From: DASVXQ01 sp036392615
GTDB lineage: Bacteria; Actinomycetota; CALGFH01
Reading direction: 5' to 3'
NCBI GenBank assembly: GCA_036392615.1
Contig: DASVXQ010000058.1
Location: 7,748 to 71,747, forward strand
Length of the DNA stretch: 64,000 nucleotides
Shown piece by piece: positions 1 through 7,055 of this stretch. The first letter of the stretch is position 1, and the number at the start of each line of letters is the position of its first letter. Under the pieces are notes generated by a model, which was not told where the DNA came from, searched no databases, and saw only the letters and a list, made by a program, of their open reading frames with translations. Both the position numbers and the translations under genes were made by a program.

Positions 1-537
1 TGCCGAGCTGCAGGGCGGCCCGGGCGGCGCTGTCCGAGTCCGTCCACGTACTGGCGCGCCGGTACGCAAGCATGGCCCCGCGCAGCATGCCGGCATCCTC
101 CAGTAGCAAACCGAGGTTGAACGCGCCCTTGGATGCCGCCTCCGGATGGCCAGACTCCATCGCCATCCGGTCGGCCCGCTCCGCGCCTTCGCGGTCTCCG
201 GCCTCCCGCAGCAGCACGCCCAGGTTCACGGCAGCCGGCGCCGCCTCCTGCGAGCCACCCGATTCCACGGCCTGCCGGTAGGCGGCGATCGCCGCGTCCG
301 AGTCGCGAGCTCTTCCAGGAGCGCCCCCAGGTTGAAGGCCACCCAAGCCGTCCACTCCGGGTACCCCAATGCGATCGCCCGCTGGTAGGCCGCCTGCGCG
401 CCCTTCGGGTCTTCTTCGGACAGCAGGTCACCAAGGCGAACGGCAGCCTGCGGCCCCACAGCTGTCGCGCCAGAGGCGACCGCACGCCGATAGGCGGCCA
501 TCGCGCCCTGCGTTTCTCCGGAATCTTCCAGGGCCAT
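1..537 (-). pseudogene. TPR/Sel1-like repeat protein, frameshifted, C-terminus off the left edge
   Basis: The reverse strand encodes repeated ~34-residue modules of the form NLG-LLEE-GD-xGA-AYRRA, typical of tetratricopeptide/Sel1-like repeats that act as protein-binding scaffolds. The first reading frame (ATG at 537, GGAG 6-8 nt upstream) runs to about position 310. There it loses register and hits a stop at 226, while the next frame continues the same repeats (DSDAAIAAYRQAVESGG, then NLGVLLREAGD and NLGLLLEDAG) to base 1. A single missing G in the GAGCTCGCGAC stretch would restore one frame. So this is either a recent frameshift or a base-call error. An in-frame stop lies upstream of 537. 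Partner and function are unknown. Confidence 0.6.
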
Positions 538-942
538 GCCCCGCTCCAGATCCTTGCGGGGGCCGGTGCGGCCTCGCCGCGGAGACCCTCAGACGCCTGG
601 GGTGCTCTGTCGTCGCCGCTGCGACTCATCACAGCCCTTCATGGGCAACATGCCGGTCGAGCAAGCTCATAGCACGGCCGCGCGCACGACCACCAGCGGA
701 CCACGTGCGGACGAGGCCATCTTTGCGGTAAGCCACAGCATCTGATGTCCGGCCGTGGCGCTCCGAAATGAGGCCTGTCCTCGCCCATACCGCCTGACCG
801 GCCCCGTCGCCGCGAGTCCCAGGTGATCAGGCCACTCGGCCGACCCATCGCGGGCAGCCCGCCTCAGCCGGAGTGGCGTGCCCAAGCCCACCTGAGCTCT
901 GGCGGCGCAGGCTCCGTCCGCGCCGGCCGCCCCCAGGGTCCG
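538..942. other. Intergenic stretch with no recognisable gene
   Basis: About 400 bases between the start of the TPR gene and the end of the secreted-protein gene. The open frames here are short, arginine-rich and match no family I know. I see no strong hairpin, tRNA or operator. Confidence 0.4.
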
Positions 943-2313
943 CTAGTGGCGTGCCTGCGCTCTCCGAGCGTGCGCGCGGGGCCGGGCATGGCGGCCGGTC
1001 CGGCGGCTGACGGCGGCGGCACGCACCCGCACGACCAGCACCAGCACGGCGACGGTGACGAGCGCCAGCGCGATGCCGGCCACGATGGACCTCGGCAAGC
1101 CGAGGACGGTGTCCCTGGCCGCGGCCGACGCAGCGGCTCCCCCGCCGGCCGCTCCGACCGGCAACTCCGTTGCCGTGCCGGCGAGCGGTCCGGCGACCAC
1201 CTCCGGCTCGGGGCGCATCGGCCAGTGGGGGACCAGCGTCCGCTGCGTGGTCGCGGCAGAGCGTCGCGCCGGCACGGGCCGCCGCACAGGAGCGCTCGCG
1301 ACCCCACCCCGGTAGGCGGCCGAGTCGGCGCTGACCCGCAGCGAGCTCTCGTCCACCGCCTCGAGGTCCGCCAGCATGACCCGCCCGAGCTGGTGGAGCG
1401 CGTCGTTGTCCCAACGCGGATCGGGAACTCCACCGATGAACCCCGACGACCCGTTGTCCGCGACGATCAGCCCGTAGGTCTGCATCGCCCGCAGGATCAC
1501 GCGGGCCTGGGTGGGGAAGCCGCTGAGGTCGACCCCCGGGCGCAAGCGCAGCCGCAGTCCCATCGGTGGCAGGTCGGCGCCGGCCTGGCCGGCCTGGTGG
1601 CGCGCTGGCCACAGGTAGCTCGCCTGGCTCCGGTCCACGGTCACGCGGATGGCGTGGTCGACGTGCCCGGCGGCGACCTCCTCGTAGCGGATCAGCCCGG
1701 CCAGGATCGGCAGCCCCGCCGCGTCCGCGGAGGTCCAGCCGGCGGGCCGCAGCCGGTTGGCGCGCAGGTCATAGACCGCTCCCGAACCAGCCCGCCAGCC
1801 CGTGCCGTCGCGGTGCGCGTCAAACAGCTCGTAGAGCCGGCAGGTGCCCGACTGAACCACCAGCACGTGTCGGTCGCCGCTCGCCTGCGGGCCGCCCTCG
1901 ATCGGCACGTCGGGCGGGATCGGGTACGGCCCGGGATCGCTCTCGCTCGCGTAGGCGAACCGCACCGGCACGCGCGGCTGGCTGGCCGGCACCACCACGT
2001 ACGGGATGCCGATCGGGCCGCCGTCCCAGGTCCCGCTGCCGAAGTCCGCATGCAGGCCGGCGCTGGAGCCCATGCTCCGGATCCACGCGGCCGAGCGCGG
2101 ATGCCCCGGCAGCCGCGAAACGTCCGCATGCCAGACGTTGTCGCGCGGAAACAGCGGGCACCCCGAGGCCGCCAGCGACGTCACCGCCCCAGCCGGCGCC
2201 GGCAGGACCAGCACCCCACCCGGCGCCAGCGCCGCCACCGCCAGCGCGCCCACAAGCGCCCGCCAGCCCCGCGTCGACCCCGCGCCAATCCATCGCCGCC
2301 GTCGCCTTCGCAT
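943..2313 (-). CDS. Secreted or membrane-anchored protein of unknown function
   Basis: A 456-residue protein. It has a basic N-terminus (MRRRRRRW), a hydrophobic signal segment at about residues 17-42 (ALVGALAVAALAPGGVLVLP) and a C-terminal membrane segment near residues 415-438 (SIVAGIALALVTVAVLVLVV) followed by an arginine-rich tail. The body contains DNVWHADVSRLPGHPRS, LHADFGSG, GIPYVVVPASQPRVPV, SDPGPYPIPPD, ASGDRHVLVV and FIGGVPDPRWDND. I recognise this set as a conserved extracytoplasmic family in soil bacteria with no established function. The open frame extends upstream, but residues 1-61 of that extension lie in the decayed methyltransferase region. I chose the ATG at 2313 because the signal peptide follows it and a TAGGCT -10-like element lies 8 nt upstream. 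The enzyme activity is unknown. Confidence 0.7.
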   Translation of the reverse strand: MRRRRRRWIGAGSTRGWRALVGALAVAALAPGGVLVLPAPAGAVTSLAASGCPLFPRDNVWHADVSRLPGHPRSAAWIRSMGSSAGLHADFGSGTWDGGPIGIPYVVVPASQPRVPVRFAYASESDPGPYPIPPDVPIEGGPQASGDRHVLVVQSGTCRLYELFDAHRDGTGWRAGSGAVYDLRANRLRPAGWTSADAAGLPILAGLIRYEEVAAGHVDHAIRVTVDRSQASYLWPARHQAGQAGADLPPMGLRLRLRPGVDLSGFPTQARVILRAMQTYGLIVADNGSSGFIGGVPDPRWDNDALHQLGRVMLADLEAVDESSLRVSADSAAYRGGVASAPVRRPVPARRSAATTQRTLVPHWPMRPEPEVVAGPLAGTATELPVGAAGGGAAASAAARDTVLGLPRSIVAGIALALVTVAVLVLVVRVRAAAVSRRTGRHARPRAHARRAQARH

Positions 2314-2368
2314 GGCGCGGGAGCCTATCCGATCCGCGCAGGGCGACGTGCGCGCCGACCGCGCGGCC

Positions 2369-2690
2369 TCAGAAGCGGATGGCCGACAGGTCGATCCCGA
2401 CCATCCGCCGCCCACGCCGGTGCAGCGGCAACGAGATCCGCCCCGTCCCGACCCCGATCTCCAGCAACCGCCCCGCACGCCTCGGCTCCGCCCCACCGGT
2501 CTCGCCGGCCATCCCCGCTGCCCGCTCGATCACGTCGGCGATGCGTTCGCTCACCTCGGCGGGGGAACCCTCGCGTCTGGTCGTAGTACTCGGCGGCCCG
2601 GTCGAACGCGATCGAGGAGGAGCCGGACGGAGTCGGAGCGGGAATCGCGCACCTCCACGATCGTTGGCGAGCGCCGCCGCCGCGGGTAGC
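2369..2690 (-). pseudogene. Remnant of a class I SAM-dependent methyltransferase
   Basis: The reverse strand shows a typical methyltransferase start (IAFDRAAEYYDQTRGFP) in one frame. It then shifts frame at a run of five C (around 2564), and the next frame continues with AEVSERIADVIERA and motif I (LLEIGVGTGRISLPL, then MVGIDLS). Coding ends abruptly at AIRF-stop, directly after motif I, so roughly two thirds of a normal ~250-residue enzyme is missing. Both the frameshift and the lost C-terminus indicate a dead gene. No convincing start codon remains. Confidence 0.65.
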
Positions 2691-2702
2691 CTGGCTGGCG
2701 CC

Positions 2703-2924
2703 ATGGAACCACAGGATGCCTGCCTCAAGATCATCACCGAAGCCGCTCCCGAGCCGCTCCATTGGACGGTCGTGCTCGACCGCGCGCTCAAGAACCGCCT
2801 GCTCGACCCGTTCACGATCCGCGACGTCCGCGGAACGGTCGTGAAGAGCCTCGCGGCCCTCGCAAAGGAGGGCCGCGTGGTCAAGCAGAGCACCGGGGTC
2901 TACCGCCTCCCCGACGATCGCTAG
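2703..2924 (+). CDS. Small winged-helix-like protein
   Basis: A 73-residue protein beginning MEPQDACLKIITEAAPEPLHW and ending GRVVKQSTGVYRLPDDR. The pattern of helix-turn-helix-like segments (WTVVLDRALKNRLL, IRDVRGTVVKSLAALAKEG) followed by a beta-hairpin (RVVKQSTGVYRL) resembles a minimal winged-helix domain that could bind DNA. A TAGCCT element lies 10 nt before the ATG, which would give a very short 5' leader. It is divergent from the decayed methyltransferase and convergent with the YtxH-like gene. The role is inferred from fold only. Confidence 0.6.
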   Translation: MEPQDACLKIITEAAPEPLHWTVVLDRALKNRLLDPFTIRDVRGTVVKSLAALAKEGRVVKQSTGVYRLPDDR

Positions 2925-2950
2925 TGCGCCGGCCGCCCGCCGGCTGGCGT

Positions 2951-3691
2951 CTAGCGCCGCTTGCTGCCGGTGGTGTCCCCCGGGTGGATCGGCGTCACGT
3001 CGGCGCCCTGCGATGTCTGGCCCTGCGCCCCAGCGGCGGTGTCAGCCCCGCGGGGTCCGGCCATGCTGGCTGAGCCCAGGCCGCTCTCCGTGCCGGTGGC
3101 TGTCGAGGTGCTGGTCGGACCCTGCGGTCCGGTGCTCGCGCGCATCTCGGCGACCTTGTCGCTGGCGGCGTTGGCGCGCTCCTTCAGCGCCTGGCGCGCC
3201 TCCTGACCCTTCTTCGGGGCGGTGAGCCAGCCGATCAGCATGCCGAGGCCGGCGACACCGGCGCCGGCCGCCATCATGCGCCGCCGACGCTTACGGGCAA
3301 CCTTGCGGTACTGCCTGGCGCGCTCCGGGAACATCTTGTCGGTCGCCCGACGGGTCATGTCGGCGACCTGATCGGGGTCGGGGATTCGCCGGGCGACCGC
3401 CTCGAGGGCGGCGTCGCGAGCCTGGCGGCTTGCCTTCTTGCTCGCCTTCACGCTCTTGCGGCTGGCCTCTTTGCCGAGCGCTGTGGCCCGCCGTGTCGCC
3501 TCGGCGCTGGCCTCGCTGGTGCGCCGGCTCGCCGACGACATCGCCTTGGTGATCGCCTCTCTGGCGACCTCGAGGGCGTCACTGAGCTCGTCGGTCACCT
3601 CGGCGACCTGACCCCGGACTTCTTCAGTTGTCGGCAGGCGGCCGGCGACCGCCCGCTTGGCCTTGTCGATCTTGCTCCTGCGCCGGAACAT
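2951..3691 (-). CDS. YtxH-like membrane-associated protein
   Basis: A 246-residue, lysine- and arginine-rich protein. Residues 1-130 are charged and predicted helical or coiled coil. One hydrophobic segment follows (MMAAGAGVAGLGMLIGWL, about residues 138-155), directly joined to the TAPKKGQEARQALKERA motif that marks YtxH-type proteins. The C-terminal 70 residues are low complexity (Thr/Gly/Gln). The start at 3691 has GGAGG 5 nt upstream. YtxH-like proteins are small stress-associated membrane proteins of poorly defined function. Confidence 0.65.
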   Translation of the reverse strand: MFRRRSKIDKAKRAVAGRLPTTEEVRGQVAEVTDELSDALEVAREAITKAMSSASRRTSEASAEATRRATALGKEASRKSVKASKKASRQARDAALEAVARRIPDPDQVADMTRRATDKMFPERARQYRKVARKRRRRMMAAGAGVAGLGMLIGWLTAPKKGQEARQALKERANAASDKVAEMRASTGPQGPTSTSTATGTESGLGSASMAGPRGADTAAGAQGQTSQGADVTPIHPGDTTGSKRR

Positions 3692-3785
3692 AGGGCCTCC
3701 TTGACTGATTTGCGCCGGTCGCTCCTAGCTTGCTGCCCTGCCTACCCTTTGTTGCCCTTCTCCAAGGAGGAAAAACGGGCGTCGA

Positions 3786-4583
3786 TCATGCGTCGGCAGG
3801 AATCGCCGAGGGCGTGAGCTCGACGAGCGTGCACTCCTTGCGCCAGCGATCGGCGGCCGCGTCACCATCACGGAGATTCAGGCGGCGCGGCAAGAGGATC
3901 GGGACGAGCTTGTTGAACAGCGGATCCGACGGCGGGATGACCCTTGTGCTGGCCTCGACCGTGGTGAGCAGCGACTGCAGGTCCTTGGACCTGGCCGACA
4001 GCAGCACCCCGCTGGCCTCGTCGAGCCCGCGGATCCGCTGCTCCGACCCGCCGGTGAGCACGTACACGCGCCCGTCGAGGACCCCGTACCAGACCGGCAC
4101 GGCCTTGCCGCCGGTCCCGCCCGGGCCCGGGACCTCGATCCAGATGATCGTGCTCTTCTTCAGCGCCTCGCCGAGCGCGTCGGACGAGGAGGCGGTCGCG
4201 TACGGCGGGTCCTCGTCCAGGATGGCGATCGGCACGCGGCCCACCTCGTCGCCGCCGATGAGGAAGACCAGCTCGTGGTCGTCCGAGGAATCGACCACCA
4301 CGCCGTGCAGGTCGTCGCTGAACAGGTCGATCTTGCTCGACCCCCGCAGGGTCAGCGCCTGCTCGTTGCCGCGCCAGGCGACGTCGCCGTTCGGCGCCAG
4401 CAGCGCGATGGACTCCATGTACCAGCCGCCCGCACCCGTGTAGGAACGGCGGACCGTGAACGGGGCGAGCCTGCCCCTGCCCCCGCGGCCCACGAACACC
4501 GCCATCTCGTCCTCGGGCTGCAGGAGGCCCTCGGCGAGCAGCTTGGCGTCGGCGACCAGCACGTCGGTGAGACGGACGTCCAT
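3786..4583 (-). CDS. Conserved hypothetical protein, possible flavin-binding split-barrel
   Basis: A 265-residue soluble protein starting MDVRLTDVLVADAK. The ATG at 4583 is chosen because GGAG lies 5 nt upstream (AAAGGAGCCTG); the frame continues upstream only as a repeat-rich arginine/serine stretch. The segment KAVPVWYGVLDGRVYVLTGGSEQR followed by LLSARSKDLQSLLTTVEASTRV resembles the core of pyridoxamine-phosphate-oxidase-like split barrels. However, no diagnostic cofactor motif is complete. No signal peptide or membrane segment is visible. The function is unassigned. Confidence 0.6.
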   Translation of the reverse strand: MDVRLTDVLVADAKLLAEGLLQPEDEMAVFVGRGGRGRLAPFTVRRSYTGAGGWYMESIALLAPNGDVAWRGNEQALTLRGSSKIDLFSDDLHGVVVDSSDDHELVFLIGGDEVGRVPIAILDEDPPYATASSSDALGEALKKSTIIWIEVPGPGGTGGKAVPVWYGVLDGRVYVLTGGSEQRIRGLDEASGVLLSARSKDLQSLLTTVEASTRVIPPSDPLFNKLVPILLPRRLNLRDGDAAADRWRKECTLVELTPSAIPADA

Positions 4584-4607
4584 CAGGCTCCTTTCCCCTT
4601 CAGGGCT

Positions 4608-4722
4608 TGCGCTCCGGCGCTCGGGCCCTCGATTCCCGCCGCGCACCGGAAGGGACCACGCGGCCTCTGCTCCGGCGCTCGAGTGCTCCATCCGCCGCGC
4701 CCGGAGGGCCCGCGCGGCCACC
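4608..4722. repeat. Imperfect ~58-bp tandem duplication in a divergent intergenic region
   Basis: Two adjacent copies share CTCCGGCGCTCG, then CCGCCGCGC, CGGA-GGG and CGCGCGGCC or ACGCGGCC in the same order (about 4608-4665 and 4666-4722). They lie between the divergent hypothetical gene and the GNAT gene. The upstream open-frame extension of the former is just a translation of this repeat. Confidence 0.5.
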
Positions 4723-4819
4723 GCGCCGGTCCCCGAACCGGGCCGGTTCGCGGCTGCTCGTGCGGTTGCACGATCATAGTGTCATCGACCCGCCAGCGGT
4801 CATCGAGGGAGGTCCACAA

Positions 4820-5278
4820 CTGGCCAGACGACCCTCCGGCGACGTCATCTACCGGGTCGCCAAGGAGGAGACGCGCGACGTGCGCCGCTTCCTGGTCCGC
4901 GAGTGGCCCGCGGCCGATCGGGAGATCTTCGGCGACGACTGCGACTGGACCAGCCAGCCGGTGGTAGTCGAGGCGCGCGTCGGTGAGGAGCTCGTCGGCG
5001 CGGTCCTGGGCGAGGTCGTCGCCGGCATGGCGCGCCTCCACGACCTGCTGGTGGTCGCGGACCATCAGGGCGCAGGCGTCGGCAGCCGCCTGGTGGAGGC
5101 GTTCTGCGACCGCGCCGCCGCCCTCGGCGCGGCCCGTTGCTACCTGCGCTGCCCGGCCACCGAGCGCCACCGCCGCTTCTACGAGCGCCTCGGCTTCTCC
5201 CAAGTCGCCCGGCTGCCCCGCTACTACCACGATCACGACTTCCTCGAATACCTTCGCGAGCCCCTGGTCCGAGGCTGA
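4820..5278 (+). CDS. GNAT-family N-acetyltransferase
   Basis: About 152 residues. The acetyl-CoA-binding core is clear: LHDLLVVADHQGAGVGSRLVEAF (motif A, Q-x-x-G-x-G) and then RCPATERHRRFYERLGF (motif B). The substrate cannot be read from sequence. Start choice is unusual. No ATG precedes the conserved region, and a strong GGGAGGT sits 6 nt upstream of an in-frame CTG at 4820, so a CTG start is plausible. The alternative is an in-frame GTG near 4757 without a ribosome site. The protein after CTG begins (M)ARRPSGDVIYRVAKEETRDV. Confidence 0.75.
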   Translation: MARRPSGDVIYRVAKEETRDVRRFLVREWPAADREIFGDDCDWTSQPVVVEARVGEELVGAVLGEVVAGMARLHDLLVVADHQGAGVGSRLVEAFCDRAAALGAARCYLRCPATERHRRFYERLGFSQVARLPRYYHDHDFLEYLREPLVRG

Positions 5279-5462
5279 TCCACGCAGCCTCGGGAGCTGT
5301 TCTAGCACCGGGCTCCGGACCGGGCCACCGGAACGCGCCAAGTTGTGGATAACGAGTGCCGCCCGCTCGAAGCCACCGCGAGGCGCGTTGGCCGGACGCC
5401 CGGTGGCCGGGACGCTCCGCCGCCCGCCAGCTCAGGGGACCGGCGCTCCGCCACCCGCCAGC

Positions 5463-6113
5463 TCACGGGCCGGCGCCTCGCCGCACTTCCGCGAGGATCC
5501 CGTCGAGGTCGATGCCGTCCTCCGAGTCCACGCGGGCACGGCGGGGCTCGCCCGGCAGCCAGTTGAAACCCCAACGCCATTCGGACCCGGGAGGGTGTCG
5601 CTGAAAGAGGAGGTCGATCATCGGCTGCAGCTCCGCTTCGTCGATCTCGACGCGGTGGTGGCCGCGCATCGGCCGATAGACCGGAGGATCGGCGTCGGGC
5701 ACGCGAGCTCCGCGCCGCCGCAGCGCATCGAGAATCGCCGCTGGCGAGGCACCGAGATGTCGGAACAGCACCCCCACCAAGCTGTGCTCTTCGTAGACCA
5801 TGGCGAGGAGCCAATGTTCCGGCTCGGGCGGGCGATGACCCCGCGCCAGCGCAAGACCCTGGGCGCGCCCCTCGAGCTTGTACGCGGCCGGGTTCGGCGA
5901 CAGGCCACGTTCGGGGGAGTAGTGCTGGACGTTCGGCCCCAGGAGCCCCGTCGGGTCCTGCAAGACGTCGACGACCCTGGCATAGGTGACACCCACGTCC
6001 GCCAGCGCCTCCGCCGCCACGGACGGTTCCGCCAGCAGGGCGAGCAGGAAGTGCTCCGTCCCGACCCACCCGTGATCGAGCCGGCGGGCGATGCTGGATG
6101 CGCTGCCGAACAT
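5463..6113 (-). CDS. Clp N-terminal-domain protein (ClpC-like, no ATPase)
   Basis: A 216-residue protein carrying a double Clp-N repeat. The first is HGWVGTEHFLLALLAEPSVAAEAL (residues ~14-37) and the second PEPEHWLLAMVYEEHSLVGVLFRHLG (~96-121). Clp-N domains bind substrates or adaptors at the N-terminus of ClpA/ClpC. Here the domain stands alone without any Walker motif, as in stand-alone ClpC-N paralogues of Actinobacteria. The C-terminal ~70 residues (PMIDLLFQRHPPGSEWRWGF) are specific to this protein. It could modulate Clp proteolysis. It diverges from the SOS-controlled imuA' gene. Confidence 0.75.
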   Translation of the reverse strand: MFGSASSIARRLDHGWVGTEHFLLALLAEPSVAAEALADVGVTYARVVDVLQDPTGLLGPNVQHYSPERGLSPNPAAYKLEGRAQGLALARGHRPPEPEHWLLAMVYEEHSLVGVLFRHLGASPAAILDALRRRGARVPDADPPVYRPMRGHHRVEIDEAELQPMIDLLFQRHPPGSEWRWGFNWLPGEPRRARVDSEDGIDLDGILAEVRRGAGP

Positions 6114-6207
6114 GATCGGAATCGTACTGCTTCAGGCGGCCTGACCGGACCGCTCGGAAAAGGGGTGAGCCAGTTTCCACAAGCGGTCAGGGCCTACTTG
6201 ACACTGC

Positions 6208-6223
6208 TCGAACTGGTGTTCGA
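6208..6223. promoter_or_regulatory. LexA (SOS) box upstream of imuA'
   Basis: The sequence TCGAACTGGTGTTCGA has perfectly symmetrical TCGAAC/GTTCGA arms and matches the Gram-positive/actinobacterial LexA consensus GAAC-N4-GTTC. It starts 27 bp before the imuA' ATG. A TTGACA hexamer (6198-6203) directly precedes it, so bound LexA would cover the promoter. Confidence 0.85.
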
Positions 6224-6234
6224 GGCTACGGGAC

Positions 6235-7035
6235 ATGGTTCTCACTGCAGGTGCGTACCCGACCACTGAAAGTGGTCAACGCGACCAACGACTCGAAGGG
6301 CTCGCCCAGCGGGTCCGGCCGGTGACCCTGGCCCGCGAGCAGCTCCTGCCGGTGCCGGGCGCGCTTGAGCCGTTGTTGCCCGACGGCGGTCTCCGCCGAG
6401 GCGGCACGGTGGTGGTCGACGGCTCGCTCGCCCTGGCGTTGGCTCTGGTCGCTGGCGCGTCGGCGGCCGGGTCCTGGGTCGTCGCCGTCGGCATGCCCGA
6501 CCTCGGGGTGGTCGCCGCGGCCGAGGCGGGCATCGTCCTGGACCGCCTCGCGCTCGTTCCCGGGGTCAGCGCCGCGGTGCTGGGGACCGTGGTGGCGGCA
6601 CTCCTCGACGCGATCGACGTGGTCCTCGTCCGGCCTCCCGCCCGGCTGCCCGCCGCCGTGGCGCGACGCCTCGCCGCCAGAGCACGGGAGCGCCGGTCCG
6701 TGCTGCTCCCGGTCGGCGGCTCCTGGCCCATCGCGCCCGACCTGCGCCTGGCCGTCACCGCGAGCCGGTGGGAAGGTCTCGGCCAGGGCTCCGGACGCCT
6801 CGAGGCCCGCAAGGTCGAGGTCGTCGCCGCCGGTCGGGGCGCCGCCGTGCTGGAGCGCCGGGCCACGCTCTGGCTCCCCAGCCCCGACGCCGCCGCGGAG
6901 GGCGGCAAGCCGCGGCACGACCGGTACGTGCGCGCCGTGGAGGAGGCGACGGACGGCAGGGTCATCCGGCCGTGGAGAGGAAGGGAGGTGGAGACCATGA
7001 CCGCATCAAGGGGCCGTCTTCTCCAGCCGGTGTAG
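6235..7035 (+). CDS. imuA': ImuA'-like mutasome accessory protein
   Basis: A 266-residue protein with weak RecA-fold similarity (LPDGGLRRGGTVVVDG, SWVVAVGMPDLGVVAAAEAGI, DRLALVPGV). It is placed 20 nt before imuB and behind a LexA box, the arrangement known for actinobacterial imuA'-imuB. In mycobacteria ImuA' and ImuB act with DnaE2 in SOS-induced translesion synthesis. A canonical Walker A is not evident (GGLRRGGTVVV takes its place), as in other ImuA' proteins. The ATG at 6235 lies only 12 bp after the LexA box, so the leader must be very short. No Shine-Dalgarno sequence is visible. Confidence 0.85.
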   Translation: MVLTAGAYPTTESGQRDQRLEGLAQRVRPVTLAREQLLPVPGALEPLLPDGGLRRGGTVVVDGSLALALALVAGASAAGSWVVAVGMPDLGVVAAAEAGIVLDRLALVPGVSAAVLGTVVAALLDAIDVVLVRPPARLPAAVARRLAARARERRSVLLPVGGSWPIAPDLRLAVTASRWEGLGQGSGRLEARKVEVVAAGRGAAVLERRATLWLPSPDAAAEGGKPRHDRYVRAVEEATDGRVIRPWRGREVETMTASRGRLLQPV

Positions 7036-7055
7036 CCGATGGAGGAGCGACGTCG

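Noticed and set aside
823..2586. 587-codon plus-strand frame opposite the secreted protein
   Set aside because: Shadow frame; the reverse strand has a signal peptide, conserved motifs and a C-terminal membrane helix.
5342..5351. TTGTGGATAA, a DnaA-box-like word, with similar words at 18991 and 9429
   Set aside because: Single scattered words without clustering, an AT-rich unwinding element, or dnaA/dnaN nearby. Not a replication origin.
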